Assembly (NCBI GenBank): GCA_003224525.1 | Contig: QHZB01000200.1 | Coordinates: 1 to 32,397 of the forward strand | Reading direction: 5' to 3' | Origin: Acidobacteriota bacterium | GTDB lineage: Bacteria; Acidobacteriota; Terriglobia; Acidiferrales; UBA7541 | Length of the DNA: 32,397 bases | Shown: in pieces, positions 1 to 8,434 of the stretch | How the letters are laid out: every line of letters starts with the position of its first letter | How positions within the stretch are numbered: position 1 is the first letter of the stretch | Notes under the pieces: generated by a model | The model's input: only the letters and a program-made list of their open reading frames with translations | The model's database searches: none | Told to the model about the DNA's origin: nothing | Made by a program: the position numbers and the translations under genes

Positions 1-2208
1 CAAAACTTCGGCGCGAAAAACTCTCTCTTCTTCCGCTATAGCATGATAAATAGTACCGTAACCGGTACAGGTGGCTTTCCGAATTTAAAGCGTCTCAACG
101 AAATCCCGGCCCGTAACTGGGGCGGCAGCTACTTGCATGTGTTTGACCCTAGCCTGATTCTGCAAGTCCAGTACGCTCGCACCACAGTTGCAGATAACTC
201 CTCAAACCGCTTCACCAACATTCCTGCAAGCGTTGTTACCGCGGTGGGGTTCTCTCCGACATTTAACGGCGGGTTCACCACAGCCGGATCGCTCATCCCT
301 AATGTGAGTATTGGCGGGTTTTCTACAGGAGGCGAGAGCGTTAACCTTACCCCCAAAGCTACCGATAGCCATCAGGTCAGCGGCGACTTAACCAAAATAA
401 CCGGCAATCATGCCCTGCATTTTGGGGCCGGTTATACCAGTAATAATTTCGCCAGCCCGCTTGCGCAATTGACAGTTTCATTTGCCAATCAGCAAACGGG
501 GGACCCGCAAAACTCCGCTTCACCTGGCAACGCGCTTGCCTCCTACCTTATTAACGTACCCGATGGAGCCAATCGCCGCGATGTCAACGAGAAAACTCGC
601 CCCGGTGGCGTTATGAGCTTATACGTTCAGGACTCTTGGAAAGCCACCCCCAGGCTCTCCCTCAACTTCGGCTTCCGTTATGACCGGACTTTCATCCCCC
701 CGTATGGCACGACGGACACCATCGGACAACACGGCGGAATTGAGACAGGAGATATGAATTTCAACGATGGCACCTATGTTCTTCAAAAAGTACCACCGCC
801 TTGCAGTGTGCGCGGTTTCGCGCCGTGCATTCCCGATATGCGCGATGCAAACGGAAACCTAATAGCGCCTCCTGGCACGCTACCCGCCCACGTGGTAGTC
901 GATCCGCGTGGAAAGATCGCGCACGATACGCTCACCAACCTCGGTCCACGAATCGGCTTCGCCTACCGCCTTGGGGAAAAGACGGTCATTCGGGCCTCCG
1001 GTGGAATTCTCTACGATAACTGGGCTGCGGTAACTCAAATGGCTCAGAATTTTGAGGGTTCTTGGCCGGACATCGGCCAGCAGATCGCTAGTAATCTCAA
1101 CCAGCCGACCTCACAATCGCCTACGCCAACTGTCACTGCTCAAAACCCGTTCGCATCGAGTGGCCTTTTTCCGGCCCCCACGCCTTTCAATCAGGTGCAG
1201 TGGTTCTATGATCCGAACGTAAAGAACGCTTATTCGATGCAGTGGAACTTCGGAGTGCAGCGTCAACTGGATTCGACTACATCTCTGACCGTTAACTACG
1301 TGGGAAGCGGATCACGGCGGATAAATGTCGGCGGATACTACAACACCGCGTTGACGCCTGGGCCGGGGGATATCCAGCCGCGAACCCGCTATCCCTACAT
1401 CACTCCTACATTTTGGGATCGCAGCATCGGCATAGGCAGCTACCACGCCTTGCAGGTTCAGCTAGACAAGAAGTATAAGGGCGGCTTGGCATATCAGGTT
1501 GCTTATTCCTTCTCGAAGGCCATTGATGAAGGGTCTTCCGGGTGGTTTGGTGTCGAAGGTCAGTCGCTCACCGATCCCTATAACATCAAGGGTAGCCGCG
1601 GGCCTTCAGGCTTTGACCTCCCGCATGTTCTCTCCGTGAACCTTCTTTATGAGATTCCTGTCGGGAGGGGCAGGCGGTTCAGCACGGGCAACCGCGTTGC
1701 TGACTACGCTTTGGGCAACTGGCAAATCAATGAAATTTTTACCGCCCGTTCAGGTATGAACTATAACGTGATCGCCGGCGGTGACATAGCCAACACCGGC
1801 AACATAGGATGGGACGGATATGAGCGTGCCAACCTGGTAGGTGATCCCAATGCAGGGTCCTGTCCGGCTCGTGTTCCTGGTGGGCCTCCTATCCCTGTCC
1901 ATACTACCGACTGCTGGTTCAATACCAGTGCTCTTGTAACTCCCGCGAGGTTCACGTTTGGGAGCTTGGGGCGGGATGTTATGCGCGCCAATCACTATTG
2001 GAACTTAGACATGTCCGTATTCCGCCAGTTCCCCTTATGGAAGGAAGGGAACCGCCTTGAATTCCGGGCGGAGGCCTTTAACCTTCCAAACCACGTGGTT
2101 TACGGAACCCCGAATAACGATGTCACGAATCCGGGATCTTTTGGCGAGGTCAGAACAACGGCAAATAACGCTCGTCAGTTGCAGTTAGGTCTTCGCATGG
2201 TGTTCTGA
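1..2208 (+). CDS. TonB-dependent receptor, Oar-like, C-terminal part (5' end outside window)
   Basis: The reading frame is open from base 1, so the start lies outside the window; the 735 codons seen are the beta-barrel part of an outer-membrane receptor. Support: alternating aromatic/polar strands throughout, phrases typical of acidobacterial Oar-type receptors such as SLFFRYSM, NWGGSY, YVQDSWK and LNFGFRYD, and a C-terminal phenylalanine (RMVF) of the kind used for outer-membrane insertion. The plug and the carboxypeptidase-regulatory domain are not on this piece. Such receptors import large substrates using TonB energy; the glycan-degrading genes in the window suggest an oligosaccharide ligand, which is inference. 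The first codons fit directly onto the last codons of the receptor that runs off the right end. Certain as a TBDR barrel, uncertain as to ligand. Confidence 0.9.
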   Translation, partial: QNFGAKNSLFFRYSMINSTVTGTGGFPNLKRLNEIPARNWGGSYLHVFDPSLILQVQYARTTVADNSSNRFTNIPASVVTAVGFSPTFNGGFTTAGSLIPNVSIGGFSTGGESVNLTPKATDSHQVSGDLTKITGNHALHFGAGYTSNNFASPLAQLTVSFANQQTGDPQNSASPGNALASYLINVPDGANRRDVNEKTRPGGVMSLYVQDSWKATPRLSLNFGFRYDRTFIPPYGTTDTIGQHGGIETGDMNFNDGTYVLQKVPPPCSVRGFAPCIPDMRDANGNLIAPPGTLPAHVVVDPRGKIAHDTLTNLGPRIGFAYRLGEKTVIRASGGILYDNWAAVTQMAQNFEGSWPDIGQQIASNLNQPTSQSPTPTVTAQNPFASSGLFPAPTPFNQVQWFYDPNVKNAYSMQWNFGVQRQLDSTTSLTVNYVGSGSRRINVGGYYNTALTPGPGDIQPRTRYPYITPTFWDRSIGIGSYHALQVQLDKKYKGGLAYQVAYSFSKAIDEGSSGWFGVEGQSLTDPYNIKGSRGPSGFDLPHVLSVNLLYEIPVGRGRRFSTGNRVADYALGNWQINEIFTARSGMNYNVIAGGDIANTGNIGWDGYERANLVGDPNAGSCPARVPGGPPIPVHTTDCWFNTSALVTPARFTFGSLGRDVMRANHYWNLDMSVFRQFPLWKEGNRLEFRAEAFNLPNHVVYGTPNNDVTNPGSFGEVRTTANNARQLQLGLRMVF

Positions 2209-2230
2209 ACACTCGTTTGGTCAAGGGGAC

Positions 2231-2268
2231 CTTCGCCCGCTTTCTGTTCACACGGGAGGCGGGCGAAG
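2231..2268 (+). terminator. Strong hairpin after the receptor gene, possible terminator
   Basis: CTTCGCCCGC at 2231-2240 pairs perfectly with GCGGGCGAAG at 2259-2268, giving a 10-bp GC-rich stem with an 18-nt loop, starting 23 bases after the receptor stop codon. No clear T-run follows, so it is either an atypical terminator or an mRNA 3'-end stabiliser separating the receptor from the regulator gene downstream. Confidence 0.45.
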
Positions 2269-2352
2269 CCGTCTAGATGGGCAGAGTTGAAGACGAGAAA
2301 GTTACAGTGGATAATCGGGCCTGCAATGCGCTGCGAGGACAGCCGAGAGTTT

Positions 2353-3078
2353 ATGCCCGAAGAGGTGACAAAGAAGCGTGATTCATTGCGGCTGAAACAA
2401 GTGCACAAACACTCTGGAGACGGAAACTCTGCAACGCGCAGCCTGCTGAAAGAGAGCCTCGCGACGAAGCTCCGCGAAGAAATTCTGGCAGGCAGAATCG
2501 CTCCGGGCGAAAAAATCACCGAAGGCCGATGGGCCCGGCAGTTTGGGGTGGCGCAAGTTTCCATTCGGGAGGCGCTCAATATTCTCACGGCGGATGGCTA
2601 CGTGACCAAGGGACACGGCCGAAGCGCTCGCGTGCTAAAACTTAGAGATCCAGACATTATCCATATTTACCAGGTTCGGGGCGTGCTTGAGGGGTTGGCG
2701 GCGAGACTGACTGTCGAACGGCGAGTTCCGGTGGACGATCTGGAATCAGCCATGGTAGCGCTGAGGGAAGCTGTTGAGAGCAATGACGTTCGGAAAGTGG
2801 TTGAGCGCGTTCAGCATTTTCACGTTTGTCTTCTGGAAAAACCCGGAAATCCGATCCTGCGAGAGCACGGGCGCCGGGTGGTCATACCATTGTACGCCTT
2901 CACATTGATGCGCGCCTTGGCTAAGAACCTTGATGCTAGCCCTTGGGCATTTCAGCTTGGAAACCATCAGCGGATTATTGATGCAATCCATATGCGGAAT
3001 CCTCATGTGGCTGAGCAAGTCGTGGTTCATGTCATCAACCTATTTCTAGAATCGGCCTTGAAAGTATGGGCCCACTAG
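2353..3078 (+). CDS. GntR/FadR-type transcriptional regulator (FCD family)
   Basis: A 241-residue regulator with an N-terminal winged helix-turn-helix (core residues GRWARQFGVAQVSIREAL, then the wing DGYVTKGHGRSARV) and an all-helical C-terminal FCD ligand domain with histidines available for metal/effector binding. It closely resembles the second GntR protein at 24390-25076 across the DNA-binding part (FGVAQ-SIREA, GRSARV, LEGLAARL/IEGLAARL), so the two may read similar operators. The start is uncertain: ATG 2353 is preferred because it leaves a normal-length arm before the HTH; ATG 2326 and TTG 2287 are in frame upstream. No strong Shine-Dalgarno sequence decides it. FCD regulators commonly sense sugar acids or other carboxylates, which fits the neighbourhood. 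Confidence 0.88.
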   Translation: MPEEVTKKRDSLRLKQVHKHSGDGNSATRSLLKESLATKLREEILAGRIAPGEKITEGRWARQFGVAQVSIREALNILTADGYVTKGHGRSARVLKLRDPDIIHIYQVRGVLEGLAARLTVERRVPVDDLESAMVALREAVESNDVRKVVERVQHFHVCLLEKPGNPILREHGRRVVIPLYAFTLMRALAKNLDASPWAFQLGNHQRIIDAIHMRNPHVAEQVVVHVINLFLESALKVWAH

Positions 3079-3182
3079 CCCAAAAGCTTCGCAATACAAA
3101 AGTAGACATTGCCGTATCCCTGCTTCGTTTGCACACGATTCGACGCGCGGAATTTCTGAAGGGGCCTGGCCAGTTCAGCTGG

Positions 3183-3740
3183 CTAGTGCTGCCGATTGTG
3201 ACGACCCTGTAGCCATCCAAGTTTTGTTTTTAGCTCCTCAAAAGCGTTGAACGCGATCGGACAAATCGCAACATTGTCAATCACACCTATGAGTCGGGTT
3301 GTGAATCCTGGTTGCTCTAGGTGAGGAAACGACCTGCAAACCTCCGGTCTATTCTCGTAAATCGTGCAAAGCTTCCCGTCCAGCATTGGGCAAGGCGGAT
3401 TTACCATGCCTTCTGACATAAATTGTTTCTCGAACGCTTCCATCGACTGCCCGAGCGTCTTTGCAATGGCGTGAAGCTCGCTTTTCTTGAATTCCGTTTG
3501 CAGTGATCGGCAGCAATTTGCGCACTGCGTGCAGTCGATAAGGGAGAAGTATTTCTGACTGAGCGCCTCGACGATGCCATCGATATTATCTGGAGCGTTC
3601 TGTTTTAGCCACGACCGGAATTCCCAGTTTTCGTCGTCGTGCTCTTGTGAAAAGCGTTGGATCCTTGATAGATCGGTCTCAATCTCAGAAGCGGCGGGCT
3701 GCTTCCGCTTCGGCTGTATCATTTCGGGGTCGTAAGCCAT
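3183..3740 (-). CDS. YkgJ family cysteine-cluster protein
   Basis: A 185-residue cytoplasmic protein carrying the hallmark cluster CTQCANCC (CxxCxxCC) in its middle, then NPPCPML and a further pair in LCTIYENRPEVCRSFPHL. This is the pattern of the YkgJ/UPF0153 family, thought to bind zinc or an iron-sulphur cluster; its biochemical role is unknown. The ATG at 3740 is chosen because sequence upstream of it in frame has no family character and runs into the toxin gene. It lies downstream of mazEF on the same strand but separated by 56 bases, so co-transcription is possible but unproven. No link to sugar metabolism is evident. Confidence 0.75.
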   Translation of the reverse strand: MAYDPEMIQPKRKQPAASEIETDLSRIQRFSQEHDDENWEFRSWLKQNAPDNIDGIVEALSQKYFSLIDCTQCANCCRSLQTEFKKSELHAIAKTLGQSMEAFEKQFMSEGMVNPPCPMLDGKLCTIYENRPEVCRSFPHLEQPGFTTRLIGVIDNVAICPIAFNAFEELKTKLGWLQGRHNRQH

Positions 3741-3796
3741 GATGATTCGTACTAGTTCATGATGTCCACGGTTGGGGCTGTGCTTTTGCGAGACCT

Positions 3797-4129
3797 TTAA
3801 CCTATCAGCGCTCGAATTTTGGCGCGCACTTCCGCAAGCTCGGCCACCGATATGATCCCTTTGCGCTTGGCTCTCCTTTTGCGCCAATCCAAGCTCTTGA
3901 CTTGATCTGCCAGAACCGCGCTTGGACTCGGCCCGGCAATCACCACTTCAAAGGGATAGTTCTTGATCTGCGTCGTCATCGGGCAGCAGACCATCAGACT
4001 GGTCTTCGCGTTATATGCGGCGGGGCTCAACACAACTGCGGGCCGGTGCCCAGCCTGTTCATGTCCAGTCTGTGGGTCGAAGCTGATCCAGACTATGTCC
4101 CCAGCGTCGGGCACATAGGGCTGCGCCAT
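3797..4129 (-). CDS. mazF: MazF/PemK-type mRNA interferase toxin
   Basis: A 110-residue protein of normal MazF length. The N-terminal strand has the family pattern GDIVWISFDP, followed by HEQAGHRPAVVLS, which holds the conserved arginine, and VCCPMTTQIKNYPFEV, which holds the conserved threonine used in RNA cleavage. The C-terminal half (VLADQVKSLDW...) is also typical. It would cut mRNA at short sequence motifs when freed from its antitoxin. Its start codon overlaps the stop codon of the upstream antitoxin gene by one base (TAATG), the classic translational coupling of such modules. It lies about 450 bp from a tRNA 3' fragment. Confidence 0.9.
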   Translation of the reverse strand: MAQPYVPDAGDIVWISFDPQTGHEQAGHRPAVVLSPAAYNAKTSLMVCCPMTTQIKNYPFEVVIAGPSPSAVLADQVKSLDWRKRRAKRKGIISVAELAEVRAKIRALIG

Positions 4130-4371
4130 TACAACGCCTCTTTGCCAACAGGTTTGCCGAAATCCGCCTCGTCATGCAAATTCTCACGAGTAATCCCCTT
4201 CACAAGCTCGGTCAGATCATATTCCTTGCGCTGTTGTGGCTCGATGACGATGCGCCCGGACTCTTCGCGCACGTCAACGGCATCGTCTAGATCCAGATGG
4301 GCCGCCTCCATGATAGCAGCGGGAATTCGCACCGAGGCACTGTTGCCCCATTTCTTGACCACCGTCCTCAT
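4129..4371 (-). CDS. mazE: MazE-type antitoxin (AbrB/SpoVT fold)
   Basis: An 80-residue protein starting with the AbrB-like DNA-binding strand motif VKKWGNSASVRIP, the signature of MazE antitoxins, followed by DAVDVREESGRIVIEP. The acidic C-terminal tail (DLTELVKGIT..DEADFGKPVG) is the part expected to wrap the toxin and block its RNA site. It is the first gene of a two-gene operon with mazF. A GGGAG ribosome-binding site lies about 10 bases upstream. Complexes of this kind usually repress their own promoter, and a perfect 6-1-6 inverted repeat overlaps the likely -35 box upstream. Confidence 0.9.
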   Translation of the reverse strand: MRTVVKKWGNSASVRIPAAIMEAAHLDLDDAVDVREESGRIVIEPQQRKEYDLTELVKGITRENLHDEADFGKPVGKEAL

Positions 4372-4406
4372 ATCGTCATTACTCCCTGTAACTACATTGC
4401 AGCGAC

Positions 4407-4444
4407 ATTTTGTCAGGAATTCAGGCCTGTGTCAACAATGTTGA
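4407..4444 (-). promoter_or_regulatory. Likely mazEF promoter with palindromic operator
   Basis: On the minus strand TTGACA (4435-4430) is followed after 17 bases by CAAAAT (4412-4407), a plausible sigma-70 pair upstream of mazE. The perfect inverted repeat TCAACA-A-TGTTGA at 4432-4444 overlaps the -35 element, the expected place for autoregulation by a MazE-MazF complex. The boxes and repeat are seen; the regulator is inferred. Confidence 0.5.
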
Positions 4445-4580
4445 TACTGTGCACGAACTGTGCAAGAATCCAACCTTTTCAGTTCATTGGCGTTAGCTTT
4501 TGAGCGAAAGCAGATTCCCCGATTTGTTGGAAACGTTAGTGCTTAAAGGTTTCCAGTGGAATTGTTGTAGGCGAGTTTCG

Positions 4581-4628
4581 TGCTTTGCAAGCAGGGGATC
4601 AGGGGTTCGAATCCCCTCACGTCCACCA
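4581..4628 (+). tRNA. tRNA-Ala(UGC) 3' fragment (truncated, non-functional)
   Basis: The 48 bases comprise the 3' side of a tRNA: anticodon loop with TGC (CTTTGCAAG), variable region, complete T-arm AGGGG-TTCGAAT-CCCCT, acceptor 3' strand CACGTCC, discriminator A and encoded CCA. Position 70 is T, consistent with the G3:U70 alanine identity pair. The matching 5' half (D-arm, a GGGCGTG-like acceptor strand) is absent upstream, so this is a remnant rather than a gene. Such 3' ends are classic attachment sites of tyrosine-integrase elements. A sister fragment lies at 8716-8763. Confidence 0.7.
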
Positions 4629-4649
4629 GAACCTTCTCCTTTGCGTAAC

Positions 4650-4862
4650 TTACGCTGCATTTTCGGTCTCCGACTTTCTGCTGGATATTTTTGGAGCATT
4701 TGGAGCAACTACGGCCTTCGGCAAATCGAAGCCATACCCTACTCGTTCGGCCTCTTCGAGGCGCAGTTCGCGATCTCTCCGGCGGAAATTAGATATTTGA
4801 TCGGGAGCGAGATATCCTGAGCGATAATCACACTTTTCGTCGCGCTCCACCTTCGATGCAAA
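4650..4862 (-). pseudogene. Possible gene remnant beside the tRNA fragment
   Basis: One minus-strand frame here reads like the C-terminus of a real, charged protein (YRSGYLAPDQ.., RRRDRELRLEEAERVGYG, then a Pro/Ala-rich tail to a stop at 4650), with G/C-leaning third positions. Upstream the frame runs antisense into the MFS gene and loses protein character, so no intact start exists. I do not recognise the family. It may be debris of an element that used the neighbouring tRNA site, or a chance open frame. Confidence 0.2.
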
Positions 4863-5007
4863 CAGGCTTTGTTTCGGGTGGGTTCCGAGTGTATTCTCCC
4901 CCAAACTCGCAACTATAGAAGCCAGCTGCTGCACGGGCGCAGATTGCCATATGCTACGGCGACGTCCGTGACTCTCAAATTGCAAGATGACGCGAAAGGA
5001 TCCCACG
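4863..5007. other. Leader region of the MFS gene
   Basis: No gene is seen in this stretch. An AAGGAT ribosome-binding site ends seven bases before ATG 5008. Together with the possible remnant at 4650-4862 it completes the 379-base gap between the tRNA fragment and the transporter gene. No convincing promoter boxes were found. Confidence 0.3.
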
Positions 5008-6240
5008 ATGGATCTGGCAAATGTTTCCAATGAACGCCGGTGGGTCATCGTCGTCCTGCTCTTCACAGCATCCTTGATCAACTATCTCGATCGCGCAGCG
5101 ATTTCATTCGCGCTGCCGTTGATCTCCAAGGATTTTCATCTGACATCGACAACAAAGGGGCTGCTCCTTTCTTCTTTCTTCTGGTCGTACGCACTCATGC
5201 AAATCCCGATTGGTTGGTGCGCCGACCGTTTGAATTTGCGGTGGCTCTACGCGGGAGCCTTCGCGCTTTGGTCCTTGGCACAGGGGCTAACCGGTTTGGC
5301 GGGGAGTCTTGCAGCGCTGGCTGGCTTGCGCATCCTTCTTGGCGTCGGGGAGTCCATCTATCTTCCCGGTGGGTCGAAGATCGTCAGCTTGCTCTTCTCG
5401 GACAAAGAACGCGGTTTACCTTCAGGGCTTTTCGATTTTGGAACCAGAACAGGATTAGTTCTCGAAGGGATCTTGGTCCCTTGGCTTTTAGTGCGCTACG
5501 GCTGGCGCCACACGTTTCTCCTTTTGGGCCTCACGGCTCTGGTTTGGCTGATTCCGTGGTTTCTAATTTTTCCTCGCCGAATGCGTTCAATTAGCAACGG
5601 ATTGTCTTCGGCGCAATCGACGACATCCTCCGGTACTCGCTGGAGAGCTCTCGCCAACCGCAATCTGTTGGGGATCTGCCTGGGTTTCTTTTGCTTTGAC
5701 TACTATTGGTATGTTCTGGTCACCTGGTTGCCAGATTATCTGGTAACGGTTCGCCACTTCAGCATCGTGCAGGCTGGTTTTTATGCATCAGTCGCGTTCT
5801 TCACATTTGGGTTGGCCGAACCGATTGGAGGATGGATCGCTGATTCCTTGATCCGGCGGGGGTGGAATGAAACGTGGACACGAAAGGGAATTGTGACGAT
5901 GGCTTTTTTCACCGGCCTCTTCCTCGTCGCCGCTTTACGTGTTGCGGATGCGCGGACGGCTGTTGGACTGCTGATCGGAGCCTCCTTGGTCGGACTTTCG
6001 ACCGGAAATCTACTCGTAATTCTTCAATGCTGCGCGCCGCCCGAACGAGTCGGGATATGGACTGGAGCCGAGAATTTTGCGGGCAATCTCGCCGGCATCA
6101 TCGCCCCGCTCGCCATCGGTTCGCTGATCAAAACGAGCGGTTCGTATGTCCCAGGTTTCGCGCTCGGCTCCATAGTTCTTCTTCTCGGAGTGTTCCCCTA
6201 CTGGTTCATCATCGGCGAACTAAAACAGCGATCTTCGTAG
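5008..6240 (+). CDS. MFS transporter, anion:cation symporter (sugar-acid) type
   Basis: A 410-residue inner-membrane carrier with about twelve hydrophobic segments. The first helix contains NYLDRAAISFALP, the signature region of the ACS family (ExuT, GudP and DgoT relatives that import hexuronates, aldarates and galactonate with H+). The loop after helix 2 has the MFS motif A pattern GWCADRLNLRW. ATG 5008 is chosen over the in-frame ATG 4987 because AAGGAT lies seven bases upstream of it. A sugar acid is the likeliest substrate, which would suit a fuconate-type pathway, but specificity cannot be read from sequence and the gene sits outside the main cluster, between two tRNA fragments. Confidence 0.85.
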   Translation: MDLANVSNERRWVIVVLLFTASLINYLDRAAISFALPLISKDFHLTSTTKGLLLSSFFWSYALMQIPIGWCADRLNLRWLYAGAFALWSLAQGLTGLAGSLAALAGLRILLGVGESIYLPGGSKIVSLLFSDKERGLPSGLFDFGTRTGLVLEGILVPWLLVRYGWRHTFLLLGLTALVWLIPWFLIFPRRMRSISNGLSSAQSTTSSGTRWRALANRNLLGICLGFFCFDYYWYVLVTWLPDYLVTVRHFSIVQAGFYASVAFFTFGLAEPIGGWIADSLIRRGWNETWTRKGIVTMAFFTGLFLVAALRVADARTAVGLLIGASLVGLSTGNLLVILQCCAPPERVGIWTGAENFAGNLAGIIAPLAIGSLIKTSGSYVPGFALGSIVLLLGVFPYWFIIGELKQRSS

Positions 6241-6419
6241 CTTGGGGCGGACTCTCGTCTCTCGCGACCAGCAAGTGTCACTGTCGCCCGGTCTCAAGCG
6301 CATCAGTGGGCGGAAAAGGAATCCCGATGGACATCTCAAGCGAGACGAGGTGAATGGTAGAAAGGTGGTGCCTGAGGTACGGTTCGCCACCATGCGCCAC
6401 GGGTTCAGTCGGGCACTGG

Positions 6420-6600
6420 GTCCAGCTCACCAGCCATCGGCCCTGGCACTGGCTGGCCAACTCCTTCCAGCTTGGAGCCGGCTTTGCCGACCCACACCAC
6501 ACGACAGCGCTCGGAGCTGGACGGGTTTTCATCGAGGATAAGTTCGACCAGTTGACCACTGCTAAGAGGTCTGCTAAGAGGTATGGCAACTTCAGTTTGG
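6420..6600 (-). pseudogene. PilZ-like domain remnant
   Basis: A minus-strand frame reads SGQLVELILDENPSSSERC-RVVWVGKAGSKLEG, which resembles the middle of small acidobacterial PilZ-like domains (pattern of a hydrophobic strand, then CRVVWVG and a following glutamate/glycine turn). The expected continuation into a VGVEF..FW..FPPEDW-type end is lost, and no plausible complete start or end exists, so it looks like a decayed fragment in the 370-base gap between the MFS and gamma-glutamyltransferase genes. A 12-base perfect tandem duplication (CTGCTAAGAGGT twice, 6559-6582) lies inside it. The family assignment is tentative. Confidence 0.3.
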
Positions 6601-6610
6601 GAGAGGTCAC

Positions 6611-8434
6611 ATGACTGCTTCACTGAAAGCACTTGGCATGTGCGTATCCGTCGTCTGTTTGAGTTTTGCGTCCACGGCAATCGCCCAGGTCGATGTCCCA
6701 TCTGGTGCAAACACAATGCGCCCTGTCATTCGGGGCCGAAAGGCTGCCGTGTCGTCTATGAAGGCCGAGGCGACGGACGCAGCTCGCCGAATACTGGAGG
6801 AAGGCGGGAATGCGTTCGATGCAGCTGTCGGCGGCCAGGCGGCGTTAGCTGTGACTGACTTCCCCGCGAACGGAGTCGGCAGCGACGCCGTGGTACTTCT
6901 CTACCAGGCACGCGAGGGCAAAGTTTTTTCAGTGAACGCGGAGCCGCGCGCTCCCAAACTGGCGACCATCGAGTGGTACGAAAAGAACAACGGCGGTAAG
7001 CTGCCGATTAGCGACGGGTTGCTCTCGGGTGGACTGCCGGGTGTCGTGGATGCCTGGTACATCCTACTCGACCGGTGGGGGACAATGAGCTTTGAACAAG
7101 TGCTGCAGCCGGCCATTGAGTTAGCAGAGAACGGATTTCCCCTGAGTGAGGGTCGTGCGGGCATGATCGCTAGCTCCAAGAAAATCCTCAAATATCCCTC
7201 CACCGTCCAAATCTACCTTCAGAATGGCCAGCCGCCGAAGGCTGGTGAAATTTTCAAGAACCCTGACCTTGCCCGTACACTGAGGAAGCTGGTCGAAGCG
7301 GAGAAGGCAAGCCAAACGAAAGGCCGGCATGAAGCGCTGAAGGCTGCGCGCGATCGCTTCTACAAAGGAGACATCGCGCACGAGATGGCAGCCTTCTCGG
7401 AAGCGAATGGCGGACTGTTTCGTTTCGAGGACTTTGCCGAGTACAACGCGAAGGTCGAAATACCGGTGTCAATCAACTACCACGGTTATCGGGTCTACAA
7501 GAATCCGTCAGCCAGTCAGGGGCCGACTGAACTCATCGCCCTCAATCTGCTCGAAGGGTACGATCTGAAGGGGCTCGGCCACAACAGCGCCGATTTCATT
7601 CACACGAACGTCGAGGCCATGAAGCTCGCGATGGCTGATCGCGAAAAATTTCTCGGCGACATGGACTTCGTCACGATTCCTTACCAAGGACTCCTGTCCA
7701 AAGAGTACGCACAGGAGCGCAGAAAGCTGATTGATCCGGCCAAGGCTTCGCTTGAACTGCGACCGGGTTCGCCGGAGAAGTTTACGAGTGACGCATCCCC
7801 GTTGGATAGACCGGTACACACCGTGCTTGACGGCGAGGCGAGCCACGAAGGTGACACCAGCTACATCGCCGTCGTGGACAAGGATCGCAACACGGTGAGC
7901 TTTGAGCCGAGCCTGCACAGTGCCTTCGGAACGGGGGTGGTTATGGGGGGCACCGGTGTCATCTTCAACTGTCGCGGCGACTACTACTCACTGATCCGGG
8001 GTGAGGCGAACGCACTCGAACCGGGCAAACGGCCGCGGAGCACGTTGCAGAGCACGCTGGTGTTGAAGGATGGACAGCCGTTCATGATCACCGGAAGTCC
8101 CGGCGGCGACGATCAAGTGATGCGGACTATGCAAACGCTGGTCAACGTGATCGATTTCGGCATGAACATCCAGCAGGCGATTGAAGCGTCACGGTGGGCC
8201 ACACGCAGCTTCCCGGCATCGCCGTTCCCGCACACCATGGTTCCGGGCGACTTGGAGCTCGAGGACCGAATCCCCGAAACAACGCAAAAGGAGCTCATCG
8301 ATCGCGGCCATAAGCTGCACATGAGGCCTCCTTGGTCGATGGGGTCCAACGCCGGCATCATCATGGATGCGAAGACGGGTGTGTTGAGCGCGGGTGCCGA
8401 TCCGCGTGTCGAGGCCTATGCGTGGGCGTGGTGA
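6611..8434 (+). CDS. ggt: Gamma-glutamyltransferase (glutathione hydrolase), exported
   Basis: A 607-residue N-terminal-nucleophile hydrolase precursor. It starts after GGGAGAGG at good spacing and opens with a signal peptide ending near STAIAQ. The large-subunit part has AVSSMKAEATDAARRILEEGGNAFDAAVG-type sequence as in the family. The self-cleaving catalytic threonine is Thr416 in EGDTSYIAVVD, beginning the small subunit, which also carries the GSPGG oxyanion motif and NAGIIMD. It would transfer or hydrolyse gamma-glutamyl groups from glutathione and related peptides in the periplasm. Length and motifs are complete, so it should be functional. No functional link with the fucose genes is apparent; it lies between two tRNA-Ala fragments with the MFS gene. 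Confidence 0.92.
   Translation: MTASLKALGMCVSVVCLSFASTAIAQVDVPSGANTMRPVIRGRKAAVSSMKAEATDAARRILEEGGNAFDAAVGGQAALAVTDFPANGVGSDAVVLLYQAREGKVFSVNAEPRAPKLATIEWYEKNNGGKLPISDGLLSGGLPGVVDAWYILLDRWGTMSFEQVLQPAIELAENGFPLSEGRAGMIASSKKILKYPSTVQIYLQNGQPPKAGEIFKNPDLARTLRKLVEAEKASQTKGRHEALKAARDRFYKGDIAHEMAAFSEANGGLFRFEDFAEYNAKVEIPVSINYHGYRVYKNPSASQGPTELIALNLLEGYDLKGLGHNSADFIHTNVEAMKLAMADREKFLGDMDFVTIPYQGLLSKEYAQERRKLIDPAKASLELRPGSPEKFTSDASPLDRPVHTVLDGEASHEGDTSYIAVVDKDRNTVSFEPSLHSAFGTGVVMGGTGVIFNCRGDYYSLIRGEANALEPGKRPRSTLQSTLVLKDGQPFMITGSPGGDDQVMRTMQTLVNVIDFGMNIQQAIEASRWATRSFPASPFPHTMVPGDLELEDRIPETTQKELIDRGHKLHMRPPWSMGSNAGIIMDAKTGVLSAGADPRVEAYAWAW

Noticed and set aside
4493-4708. Minus-strand open frame with peptide GREGIRTPDPLLAKH
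   Set aside because: It is antisense translation of the tRNA-Ala 3' fragment, a familiar source of spurious small proteins in databases.
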